From: Coptis chinensis
Taxonomy: Eukaryota; Streptophyta; Magnoliopsida; Ranunculales; Ranunculaceae
Assembly (NCBI GenBank): GCA_015680905.1
Contig: CM027381.1
Span: 18,887,501 to 18,951,500, forward strand
Direction of reading: 5' to 3'
DNA length: 64,000 nt
Shown piece after piece: positions 31,816 through 42,639 of the stretch (position 1 is the stretch's first letter; the number at the start of each line of letters is the position of its first letter). Below the pieces are notes generated by a model. It made no database searches and had not been told where the DNA came from. It was given only the letters and a program-made list of their open reading frames with translations. Made by a program: the position numbers and the translations under genes.

Positions 31816-34800
31816 GTATGTTCTACTTTGTTATTTTATCATGCACAATAATTATAGATTTACAATAAATGGAAGAGAATAATGAAAAAGGTGTAGGGTG
31901 TAATGTGTTCCTTTATAGCAAACTTATTTCAACAATTAGCTGTGCCTCAATGGTTATTCATCAATGGATTCATTCATAATATGTGGTGTAAATATGGTAG
32001 AGTGAACATCAAAAGGAGTTGGTGGAAGTTGAATATTGAATAATGAGGCATTTGTTCCACCTTATTAATGCTTATTAGAAATGTAGTCCACTTATGAAAC
32101 CAGTTATCATGGCAAATAGGTTGTTTGGTTAGGATATTTGTTCAGATTTTTGTCTCTTATATTTCTGACTAATAGAATCATAGGATACAGCGAGTTAAGA
32201 ATTTTATAAAGTATATTGCTCATCTTATATAATATATACTATAAGGAATCTACCTACCAAAATTGTAAAAAGAAGACAACAAGGAGAGGGGTCTCGTTTT
32301 CCTGCTGCTATGTGGTTGCTTGAATTAGTTCATTCCCTAGACCAGGGTATAATGTGTTCCTTTAAGCGAACGTATTTCAACAGTTAGCTGTGCCTCGATG
32401 GTCTTCCATAGGGATCACGAGGTATAATAGTGGGCAGCTACTATTTCATCAGTAGGACGCTGATTTATCAGAAAGATCAAGCTATGGTTCATCCAATTGT
32501 TTTCTAAGTAGGTGATATGCCATATGATGTTTAACATGAGAAAAAGAGGATAAAAGGTGGTTTGGTGAGGAGAAAGGTATTTTTTTTACTTTTTCAAAAA
32601 TATTTTGGATTTCCTTAAAATATTGTTATGCACTTTTTTTTAGGGCAATAAATGAGGGGAGAATAAACTTAGCAGAGTTTTGGTACTGTTAGGAAAGAGA
32701 GGGAATCAAAAGAGCACCATGAAATATATTCTAATTATTCCGTATTTGTGCTTCTATTGCTGTTGCGCCCAGGTTGATGGATACAGGCACTTTAGGAATT
32801 GCAAACGCTTATAGATTTTGATTTGCTAGATCGAAGCTAGTAGTTGAAACTGTTGTGACCAGAAATGGAGATGGAGCACTTGAGTTTTCCAAGTAAGCAC
32901 ATAAGAAGAGCATCTAGAATCTAGAAATTAGTAATTTCCTTGTCACCTTCCCTTAATAGGCTTTGAAGACTACGTATGCTCATAAAGTGAAGATTCATAA
33001 TGGCGCAACACAGAAATAGCCCAGATGGCTTAGTTAGTATTACCATAGACTTGGGTTTGAAAATTACTAGTCTAGTTAGCCATTCACTTATCAGAAAGAT
33101 AAGATAAAATATATTGCTCCTGATCACTTTTGGTGACACTTATTAGATATAGGTAGATAGCATAGTCCTTTGTGTTCAGTGCCTATACTTCTTGAAGAAA
33201 CCATATGGAAATACTGATAAGAACAAAGAACAGAAATTTGTGCCCTAGGTGGTGCGTTTTGAACCATCTTTGTTTTCCTTGATGCTCATGTTATCTAACT
33301 TGAAGTTGTGAACATCTCTCTCTCAGTTCTAATTGCCTCTATATCATGGAAGAGTTTGATTCTTTGGGGTCTTTATTGGTGAACGGTTGCTGGTAGTGGC
33401 ATTAATAGGAAAGAAGGAGATTCATCAAACATTTACTTCGATTCTTATGAGAGGATTGTGTACTAAGCTATTTATACTAAAACTCAAATTTGCCTCTGAT
33501 GTCCATTATTGGACAAGAACCTAATGTAGCATCAGAAAAGGGAAGGGAGACACTGAACTTAACTTCTTCATGTGAGTGGAATTTTTCTTGCTTGTTCTTA
33601 AAGCTGCTATGTTGCAAGAAAAATCAGGTCAGTTGCTCTTGATCCTACAAGGAAAAAGTAGCATCAGGTAGGTGTTAATATTTATATTTACATTTATCTT
33701 GAGAAGTATCAACATTATATTTTATGAATGAAAAAATTTATATTTATAAAGAACACAAAGAAACAAGTTCTTCTTTCAATATGCATTGTCAATAGATTGT
33801 TCAAGACGACCAATCATAAAAGATCAAACCCTTTTCTTTTTCGATTACAAGGAGAATGATTAAAAACTTCTTAATCCATAGTGAACTAAAATTTTTTATG
33901 GGGCTCACAAGTCAAAAGGCCCTCTTTTGGTATACTGGGCAATCTTGTCTAAGTGAAAAGACAAATAGATACATATATTTTTACTTTTTTTTGTTCCTAT
34001 TTTTATTTTAACCCAAACAGGATTTTGTGGCTGTAATCCTAGCGATTGTAATTAAATTAGTACCAAGACGAGAACTCCCTCCTGTTTAGAATTAAGCATC
34101 GACCATTCCAATTATACATTGATCGATATTCCTATCCTACCCAGATCACAAATGGATTATGTAATGTCATCGATACTCGATTCGGTTTGTGAGAAATAGA
34201 GTAAAAAATATGATTCTTTTATGAATCATTAGAAATTAGAAAGGAAGCAAGGGGTTGTTAAACATTAGATTCTTAAACAGATTTAATTTTAAAAGAACAA
34301 TCTTTATTTTGATAAAATTGGACTGCGGAAATATCTGCTGATATAACATCTGGCGTTGATCCTATCCTTGCTATGAGCTCTCTTGGGCTATGGTTCAGGT
34401 CAACAGTTACTGAGTTTTTCGAGAAACCTCCTATAGTGATTCAGGTAGTTTTCTCCTTCTTCCGTGAACTTGATCTGGAGTGTCTCATTCCTTTCCTTTC
34501 GTTGCTTGCAATACCCGAGCTCCCTGCTTCTACTAGAGATGCCTCTTCACTTGTTATATCCGCTGGAGCATCCTTGACTATTCATTTATCTAACTATCAT
34601 TTGTTGCGGTAACTCAATATATTCTATTATATGGTCGAGTAGTCAGAAGGAAATTATAAGAATCTTTTTCTTTATCTTTGCACTGATAGGACTGTAATAA
34701 TTTGCTTAGTCTCATTTGTTTTCAACATCAGATGGATAATGTGTTTGAAAGAAACTTTTTCTTTGGCCTTTAGATGGTATTGGGCTCGTTATAGCTTGCC

Positions 34801-35830
34801 TTTTTTTACGCTGATTTGTGGGTTTTGAGAGTCGTGATAAAAAACTAGTAATATAAGCTAAGGGTGATTACCAGATCGGCTGGATTAGTATGTTTCTGAC
34901 TAAACAAAAGGGCAACCTTCCTCTTTAAGGTCCCGAATCCGATGCTTTGTCCCCAAGTGTGTCGTGTGTGGTAATAAGAATCCTTTAGGCAAGGAATTTA
35001 AAGCGGGCAAGCCTACCAATATTAGTGAATAAGATGTTACCGTTGATTGCCAAAGAAGCCTAAATATGGCAAGCACTTTAACACCCATGATACACCTTAA
35101 GAATCAACAATAATGACAAGATGAGTTCTGTGGGATCAAATTAACTAATGCAATCAGTCTAGTTCATGAGCTTTACCCATTTCTAACCAAGGGGATGTAT
35201 CGGAAGGAATAACTTCTTTGATTTGCATCTTCTGGTTGCATCTTCTATACTTTATTGCTAAAGTTCATGAGCTTTACCCGTTTCTGGTTGCATCTTATAT
35301 ACTTCATTGCTAAAGTTGCACTTCACCTACACTCGTCATGAGTCTCATCTTCTAGCCTCTGGTAATCATTTTATGGTCTCACAGGCACGGAGTCTTCTTA
35401 AACTATACCTCTGGTGGGTATAGTTTATGGCAAGTATTGTTTCTTTTTCTTCTTTAATCTCAATATAGTTTTAGTTATTCATAAATTAAACAATTGAACA
35501 ATTTTTACGTATGATGTCTCTGATTGAATTATGATCATATTTTAACTTTGCAGGGAAACTGGAACTACTTTGTTGCCGCCCGTTCAGGATTGCTTGGAAA
35601 ATCATATAGAAATTTGTAACCCTTAGTAAATCTGAATTTGTAACCCTCAAAACTCTTTTGAAGTTATATATATGGTTCAATGAATATAATATATTTTTCA
35701 GGCGTTTTCTTGTGTTTATTTAACTTGTCAAATGATATGAAAAAGCATTGGTAATTTTATTTGTTTCTATATGAAAACAGGAGGTGCAGGTTTAGGACAA
35801 GAAAAAAATTAAAATAATTTTTTTTACCAT
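31816..35830. other. CACTA internal sequence, no recognised gene
   Basis: AT-rich. An imperfect 55-bp duplication is seen (about 31898-31958 and 32346-32402, sharing TTTCAACARTTAGCTGTGCC). A coding-like open stretch at 34373-34612 (ATRDASSLVISAGASL-like Ser/Leu-rich reading) could be another captured exon, but I cannot name it. A local duplication lies at 35160-35330 (GTTCATGAGCTTTACCC twice). No transposase motif was found. Confidence 0.4.
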
Positions 35831-35839
35831 ATCAACACA

Positions 35840-36182
35840 TTAGTAACGGTTATAAACCGTTGCAAAGCAAAATATAAATATTAAAGCATCCATCAATAAT
35901 CATTACAAATCAAACTACGCAACGCTTTTTAACCGTTAGTAATTGTCACTCTGCAACGGTTAATAACCATTGGAAAATTTGGTTTGCAACGCTTTTTAAC
36001 TGTTAGTAATTGTCACTCTGCAACGGTTAATAACCGTTGGGAAATTTGGTTTGCAACGTTTTTTAACCGTTGCAAACATTTCCAACACTTTACCCACGCC
36101 CTATTTGCAACACTTTTTTAAGCATTGCGAAAATTATTCGCAACGGTTTTTTCCGTTAGTAATAGCCTGTTATGGTGTAGTG
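35840..36182. repeat. Right subterminal repeat region and terminal repeat of the CACTA
   Basis: Many copies of CAACGGTT, AACCGTTA and GCAACGCTTTTTAAC occur in both orientations. They include two tandem copies of a ~75-bp unit (35921-36055). Such motifs are the binding sites of TNPA-type proteins in known CACTA elements. The last bases TTATGGTGTAGTG are the inverted repeat. Confidence 0.8.
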
Positions 36183-36660
36183 ATGGGCACTATTATGTTC
36201 TTTATCATGTTGAATATCTTAGGGGGAATGCCTTTTTTCTTCTGCGAATAACACCACTTGTGACGTCTTCTTTGCTCTAGCTGAGGGAAATATGCTCTAT
36301 GACCTTCCCCAGACCTTACTGTCTAGTTTAGCAAGAGCACATAATATGAAGCATAAGTACCTTCTTATGCCTGTTTTGGTTTGCCGCATAATGCTATTTT
36401 TCTTTCCTAAGTTCTGTACCCGTTTCACGGATTGGGTTGGATTGATATTGTGAGACCCACCAATTACATTATACGCTCTTTTCGTGTGATGATTTGGCCG
36501 GGGTGGAGACTACAACCTAATTGGGTTGCCCCTTACACCCCATCCAACCAAGTGGTGCTTAATAGGTTACCAAAGGTCGATGATAAATGGCGTGAGGCTT
36601 GGCAAATTGTCATGGCTTGACAGGATGCAAAGGAACCTCACTTCTTTATAGAAAAGGAGG
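36183..36660 (+). pseudogene. env-position ORF2 of element A, 3' part
   Basis: This continues the ORF cut at 21852: MGTIMFFIMLNILGG, then, in a shifted frame, the segment matching B (NAIFLS and FHGLGWIDIVRPTNY), ending with PNWVAPYTPSNQVVLNRL and a decayed tail near 36660. One hydrophobic run (about 36365-36420) might be a membrane segment, as in B. There are several stops and frameshifts. The function is unknown. Confidence 0.6.
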
Positions 36661-38487
36661 ACAACACTTAAATGATAGATATGAAGTAAGTTTTATTTTA
36701 GTGTGTGCTTATGTCCCAAGCAATTTAATTTTTGTTATTCCCATAACGGGTGAAACTCATATAGGAGTTGCATCTGTTTTTATTTATCTATATTAGTATG
36801 TTCTAAATTTGTTTTGCAGGTATTCTAAAATTTTCACGCGTTTCCATGGTATTTTCTATCCTTCTTATTTCTAGATATTGAGGACAAAGCATGTTTTTGT
36901 TTGGGGGTGGCATAGAAACACACATAATTTAAGGCACTTATTAGGATATATATATGTACAATATGCACTTGCTTTCTAGTAAAAAAAATTAAAAAAATAA
37001 TAAAAAGGATCTATATTATGCACTTAGGAATATTGGTATTATTTCTTTTTCTATGATGGTAGTAGTCTAGAAGTTTCACTTTAGCTCTTAAATTAGAATA
37101 GTCTTTAGAAATTTAGGTTAATATATAGGTAATAGTCATTGCATCTTTCCATAAATATATTGCATGAGCATCTATATTTCTATTGGCAGTAAGTTTATAA
37201 AATCTAGGCTAGAGCACTTATTCTACAAATCCTGTGAGAATATAACCTTAAAGCCTTATATGAGTGAAATATTTGAGTAATGACACAAGGGATAAGTAAA
37301 TTCCGAATAGAGAAATCATACGACCACTTGCTTGATCACTATACCATATCCTAAGCGAGAATTTAGGCCATTTTGGATCGATATAGCCAGAAATTCAAAC
37401 CTATATGAAATTATTTTCCGCTAGTCCCCCTCTCGAGCCTTTATTTAGCCTTTTCATAAACCACAAATCCTTTACCCTTCTATAATAAACAAAACAAAAT
37501 AAAAATCAGCCTACCCATTTTTGAATGAGTCTGAGAATAGAGATGAAAAGAAAAGAAAAGAAAAATACATGTGGAACACCAAGAATTTGTTAGTTGCTTC
37601 AAATAAGAAAAGAAAAGAAAGTTTTCATCCAAAGAAAAGAAAAGAAAATATAAATAAATAAAATAAAAAGTTAGAACTCCAAAAACATAATCAAAGGAGT
37701 CAAAAGCCAAAAGAAAAAGAAAAAAATGGCTAAGGATGGAAACAAAGTGTAGAAGCAAAGTAAGAACAAGGTTTTCTCTAGTTACATATTTTGAAGATCC
37801 TATTATCTCAGACTTGTCCTTTTGAATATCCATTTCCTTCATTCTGAAACCATCACCTAATCCCCACAACACCTAATAAAGACATCTAGCTCAATTAGGA
37901 ATAGGTTAGTGTGATAGTAAGTTGCATATGTGTTTGATCGACTTCGGCTTCCTTGTACGTCATTAAGTTTGTAAGGTAAAATGTGCCTACTATGCACTAG
38001 AGTGAGTGAAACTTGAGCGGAAAAATCATAGTGTTTTTGTCTTGACATATATGTGAGGACCTATTTAAGGGAGTTATTCCAAAGTTTCAGAAACGGACCT
38101 GTTATTATATTTCATAGCATAGTTCATTACATATATGTTTATCCGTAGATGATTGATTATTATGCACGTATTAGCTTAGGTTTCCAATTGATTATTCTGT
38201 ATTCATTGCTAGTAAGATGTATAGCTATCTGAGAATAAATAAGGAAACATTAATTTTATTTCATAATCGTTATAGTATAGATGAAGTTTGTGAGTATCTT
38301 CTCTGTAAAACTCTCACGAGGCTATAACTCATCCACTATGGAATTCCTAGTGGTTTAAGACCTTATTGCATATTGTCAATGCAATCGCACTCGATGAAAC
38401 GAGATTAGTTAGAACTCCATTTCTAGTCACTTATTTTAATTTCTCATATTTGCTTGAGGACAAGCAAAATGCTGTTTGGGAGTGGTT
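36661..38487 (+). other. 3' untranslated region of element A
   Basis: Noncoding. It contains GAGGACAAAGC followed by a polypurine-like block (36898-36911), a purine-rich tract (37490-37740, many AAAAG units) and the LTR-adjacent GTTTGGGAGTGGTT (38474-38487), the true polypurine tract. It is collinear with the 3' UTRs of G and B. Confidence 0.7.
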
Positions 38488-39816
38488 TGATAAGAGCCTA
38501 AAACTATAGTTTTAACCCCTTAATAAGATTACATTTAGGCCAATTATGTTTATAATAAATAAAAGTTAGTACTGTTTGCGTGTTTTTGTGTATTTCAAGT
38601 ATTGGAGTCAAATATGTGAAGAAATATATCACTTTTGCAAGAGAAATGAGCAAAGGTTGGTTGCTAAGAAGTTCTATGATTAAAGGCGAAGTTTCAAGTA
38701 GAGAAAACCTTTTTAAAGACCAGTCAAAGCTAAAAAGTTAAAGTCAACGCGGGTAGAAATAGAGCAGAAAAGTCAATAAAACTTCTGCAAGCCGTATCTT
38801 TGGACTCAAACCTCAGAATTGGGCCTACTATATGTAAAAACGACCGACTCGGAAAGAGTTTTCTAATGGTCTAGGCCATGATCCAATCAAAGGAGTGAAA
38901 ATAGACGAAAATATTATTATAGTAATTTCCAGCAAAGAAACCCTTTTTGAACTTAAGTAATTAGGTTTTGGGCTTAATTTAATGGCCCAAAGCATAGCTC
39001 TAAAGCCCATGCACAAAATTGTAAACCTAGCCCTCTCCTATATAAAGAGAACTAAGGAACAACTCTTAGTAACCAACCCTTTAGTTAATTAAGTTATCTA
39101 TCATTAGTTTTCTTTAGTTTTAAACCCTAGTTATTGTTTTATTAGCCTAGCCACCATTAATTCAATTCAAGTTATCTTTAATAAAGTAGTTCTTCATTAT
39201 GTCTTCTTCTTTTAATTATGATAGTCTAATGAATCATAGCTAAACCTCCATTAGAAGGGTTTAATTGAAGCTTTGATGAAGACTTGATGTATTAGTGTAA
39301 AAGTTGTAGTAAAATATTCTACTCTAGAAGGCAGTTAATTCACTATGAGAATGGGTTTAAATTGCCTCACATGCTAATTATTAATTCATAGAGATGGCAT
39401 GAATAATTAGAGATTAAAAAGACCTAACCTTTATGTGAAAACATAAAGATTAGGATTACAACAAATCTATGCTAGCATATTAAAAATTAATCAAGCTGGA
39501 ATCAAATCCCCCTAATCTCTTCTTCTCATTCACATCTTCTCATTAAATTGCCATAGTATAATTTAGCATATCTTAATTAGTTATTTTCACCATATTAGTA
39601 TAATTAAATCATTGCTCTCATTGATATTGTAAAATTGTTTAAGTTAGAGAAATTGTTACGTTTAAGCAACTAGGAGTGGAACGAATTCTGACTCCCGTTA
39701 TTGCATGATAATTGAGAGTAGAACTTTGATAACAAATTAGTGTAAATCCATGTTTTTACTTCTTCTTAGCATAATTAGTTAAGAGTAGGAGTAAAAGCTT
39801 GTTTTTACTTTTATCA
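38488..39816 (+). repeat. 3' LTR of element A
   Basis: 1329 bp, TGATAAGAGCCT...TTTTATCA, with the TATA box TATATAAAG at 39039-39047. It shows the intact site (near 39258) into which the 3.56-kb solo LTR went in the 5' copy. Confidence 0.92.
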
Positions 39817-39821
39817 ATTTG

Positions 39822-40384
39822 TATAATAAGTAGTCTAGCCTAGATTTCATAAATTTACTACCAATACAAACATAGATGCTCATACAATATATTTATGAAA
39901 AGATACAATGACTAATACCTACATATTAACCTAAGTTTCTAAAAACTATTCTAATTTAAGAGCTAACGTGAAACTTTAGACTACTATTATCACAGAAAAA
40001 GAAACAATACCAATATTCTTAAGTGCATAGTATAAATACTTTTTATTTATATATTTTTAAAATTTTTTACTAGAAAACAAGTGCATATTATATATATATA
40101 TCCTAATAGGTGCCTTAAATTACACATGTTTTTATGCCACCCCTGAACAAAAACATGCTTTGTCCTCAAAGTATAGAAATAAGAAGAATAGAAAATACCA
40201 TGAAAAAGCGTGAAAATTTTAGAACACCTACAAAACAAATTTAGAACATACTAATATAGATACAGAAAAACAGACGCAACTCGATCTATATGAGTTCCAC
40301 TCATTCTGGGAATAACAAAAATTAAATTGCTTGGGACATAAGCAGACTCGAACAGAAAGTAAAACTTACCTCATATCTAGCACT
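39822..40384 (-). other. 3' untranslated region of element B, second part
   Basis: This resumes B after A. On the minus strand it carries TTTGAGGACAAAGCATG and a polypurine-like block (40150-40133) just after env-like ORF2, matching 36840-36911 of A. Confidence 0.65.
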
Positions 40385-41297
40385 AAATGTTGTCACCCCC
40401 TTCTATTAAAAAGTGAGGTTCCTTTGCGTCCTGCCAAGCCATGATAATTTTCTAGGCCTCATGCCATTTATCTTCTACCTTTGCTAAGTTGTTAAGCACC
40501 ACTTGGTCGGACGGGGTGTAAGGTGCAACCCAATTAGGTTGTAGCCTCCACCCTGGCCAAATCATCGCACAGAAAGAGCGTATAATGCAATTGGTGGGTC
40601 TCACAATATCAATCCAACCCAATCCGTGAAATGGGTACAGAACTCAGGAAAGAAAAATAACATTATACGACAAACCAAGACAGGCATAAGAAGGTACTTA
40701 TGCTTCATATTATGGGCTCGTGCTAAACTAGACACTAAGTTCTGGGGAAGGTTATAGAGCATACGTCCCTCAGCTAGAGCAAGGAAGACGTCACAAGTGG
40801 TGTTATTCGTAGAAGAAAAATGCCATTCCTCTAAGATATTCAGCATGATAAAGAACACAATAGTGCCCATGTTAAGGGACAAGCTACCAAGGGCTATGTT
40901 ATATTGCCCTTGGTCCTCTACATGAATAATCCCTGCCCCATAGGTCTCATGCAAATACTCATAGTTGTAGATGTACATATTATCAGCCATATAGCCCCCA
41001 TGAGTTTTGGGTAGCAGGCATAGAAAGTCTAATAGCAAAGACTAACAAAAACTTCCTTAAATCTATTGTTATATCATCAATGGTGACAAAGAACACTTGT
41101 TCCCCATCCGGTCGATAAAAAAACTTACAATGATCATAGAAATAAGTAGTAAGTGCAGGAGAATAAGTTTCATTAGCACTTACCATTAGAGGCTACCATC
41201 CTAACTACACAATCAAGTCGCGGAACCAGAACCCATAGGTGTCACTCTCGAATAATTCTTTAAAGGACTGCTCCAGTATGATTTGAGGAGATTTCAT
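40385..41297 (-). pseudogene. env-position ORF2 of element B (broken)
   Basis: ATG at 41297 is intact (ATG AAA TCT CCT), unlike in A. The reading meets a stop near 41205, then goes on as NETYSPALTTYFYDHCKFF (41175 onward) and, after a frameshift near 41035, as the longest preserved piece, 41038-40601. That piece has YNYEYLHETYGAGI, FFIMLNILEEWHF, SSLARAHNMKHKYLLM and a hydrophobic run (VLVCRIMLFFFPEF) that could span a membrane. The end is near 40385. It has a conserved leader with TATA box and GC-rich motifs. I do not recognise a catalytic domain. Confidence 0.65.
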
Positions 41298-41377
41298 CGC
41301 AAATAAACACACTACTGAACTCCTAAAAATGAGAGTGGAAAACCCCAGAAAAAAGAACTGGAGGTCTGTTGAGGTTA

Positions 41378-41505
41378 GGGCGCGGGCGCACTCTGAATGG
41401 CTTTTGTTAGAGGGCGGGCGTGCTCAACTCTGACAAAATGAAATTCTGCGATACTAGAAATTGGGCGCGCTCTGTGCTTGTGCAAAATAAGGGCGTGCGC
41501 ACTCT
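41378..41505 (-). repeat. GC-rich repeat in the leader of env-like ORF2 of B
   Basis: On the minus strand four copies occur: GAGTGCGCACGCCC (41505-41491), AGAGCGCGCCC (41473-41463), GAGCACGCCCGCCCT (41427-41411) and GAGTGCGCCCGCGCCC (41394-41378). A has the same motif at the equivalent place in two weaker copies. Confidence 0.7.
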
Positions 41506-41567
41506 GAGCTAGACCTGTGGTATGAAATTGTGAGGTGCAGTGTGAAGTATATGGTGTGTCATGTATG

Positions 41568-41575
41568 TATTTATA
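41568..41575 (-). promoter_or_regulatory. Putative internal promoter (TATA box) of env-like ORF2 in B
   Basis: TATAAATA on the minus strand lies 270 bp before the ORF2 start, at the same position as in A. Confidence 0.5.
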
Positions 41576-41693
41576 GAGCACTAGTTTCTCAAACAAAGGT
41601 CCTCAAGGTTCCTTAATTGTTAAGGAAAGAGATGGGATAAGAAAAGGGTTGCTAAAAACCAAAATAGAAACAGCCGAGAGAAACCTTAGTAGA

Positions 41694-42378
41694 TATAGGG
41701 GAAATTCCAAGTATCCCCTGATATTCCTTTGTGCCTTGTGATATGGAATCCTTTGTTGAATAGAGAAGGGATGAGATGATGGTGAGTTCAGGGTTGAACC
41801 GTCTGACGGCTGCCTACGTATATCTTTTGTTATATTGGATAATCAAACCCTATTTTTGCATTGTTCCTAAGAGTGAATCCCTATGGTTTATATAGGAAGG
41901 GTGATTAGAGTCCTAGGGTTTAGGGCTGTCCTCACCGCTTGTGAGTTCCCTTCCATCTTTGGACTCTTCCTTCCTATTAGGATTCTTTTTCTTATGGAAG
42001 TCTGAATCTAGACCATATATTTTAGGAGGTAAGTTTCCTTGTTGATCATAATGTCCCATAGTGTATGGGAAGATTATATCTAAAAGGTAACTCCTAAGAT
42101 ATGTCCTAACGATTCCTTCCTTATCATCAAAGATCACCATCTTTAGTTTCCTTCTGTTCAGGAACTATCTATATCAATTCCTAATGACTGGGGTAACTGT
42201 TATGTTTGAAGGCGGTCAGTCATGTGCCAGGCACATGTACACTAAACACTCATGTTCAACATGAGATCACTTATTCACAGAACTTATCCAATAGTCCTTG
42301 TCTCATTCTGGACATCTATAGTCTTAGGTTATTTCTTTTATAGGTTTTATCTCTTTAGTGACGGGAAATCCCTCTATA
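41694..42378 (-). repeat. 3' LTR of element C
   Basis: In plus orientation it starts TATAGGGGAAATTCC and ends CCCTCTATA. Compared with the 5' copy (TGTAGGGG...CCCCTACA) both terminal dinucleotides have mutated. Identity to the 5' copy is about 92% by eye. Confidence 0.88.
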
Positions 42379-42606
42379 GGTGCCCCCGCTCGTGCCAGCT
42401 AGCACGTGGGCGCTTGAAGCGACACTACTTTTGGCATGAGAATCCTTTTCCAAAACAGTTCGTTGGAACTACTGACGTACCCAACTAATTAAGGCTCTAA
42501 AAAGACGGCTCGAACAAACACGCCGTTTCCCGAAAAAGGTAATGATGGTAGTTCCATCCCGAAAAGACGCACCACTTGGGCTCATCCTAACCGTCCATCT
42601 TATTTG

Positions 42607-42614
42607 TATATAAA
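42607..42614 (+). promoter_or_regulatory. Putative promoter of the antisense gene of C
   Basis: TATATAAA on the plus strand, 230 bp inside the 3' LTR border, is followed by a pyrimidine-rich stretch (cattatctcttctgctacc) like a plant transcription start. It points into the antisense gene. Confidence 0.5.
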
Positions 42615-42639
42615 GGATCTGGTGAGAGAACTTTCATTA

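Larger units (their letters stand above)
21853..36182. mobile_element. Non-autonomous CACTA (En/Spm) transposon carrying PLP3 fragments
   Basis: The terminal inverted repeat CACTACACCATAA is exact for 13 bp at both ends (21853-21865; 36182-36170) and is flanked by the 3-bp duplication ATG (21850-21852, 36183-36185). These are the marks of the CACTA superfamily. Subterminal arrays of AACCGTTA/CAACGGTT units occupy the right end (about 35840-36170) and, more weakly, the left (21890-22015). No transposase (TNP2-type) or TNPA-like gene is recognised. Without element G the transposon is about 5.4 kb. It holds a captured 5' UTR and exons of a phosducin-like gene, so it moved with the help of an autonomous relative. 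Confidence 0.93.
6562..39816 (+). mobile_element. Element A: Athila-like Ty3/gypsy retrotransposon with two env-position ORFs, nested by three insertions
   Basis: Ends TGATAAGAG and TTTTATCA are flanked by the 5-bp duplication ATTTG (6557-6561 and 39817-39821). The empty site can be read in A itself and in G, where the same sequence has a single ATTTG. The order is 5' LTR, primer site, gag, protease, RT, RNase H, integrase, env-like ORF1, env-like ORF2, 3' UTR, 3' LTR. Removing the nested 3558-bp and 1259-bp solo LTRs and the 14330-bp CACTA plus their duplications leaves about 14.1 kb, a usual size for Athila. The two LTRs differ at roughly one base in ten by eye, so A is old, and all ORFs carry stops or frameshifts. 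Confidence 0.92.

Noticed and set aside
33830..34330. Possible plastid DNA insertion in the CACTA
   Set aside because: The composition looks plastid-like in places, but I could not match any plastid gene or spacer with confidence.
34373..34612. A second captured gene (79-codon open frame)
   Set aside because: The reading is Ser/Leu-rich and I recognise no family. It is kept only as a possible exon in the CACTA description.
42252..42488. Small open frame at the LTR border of C
   Set aside because: It crosses the LTR end at 42378 and has no counterpart in the other LTR.
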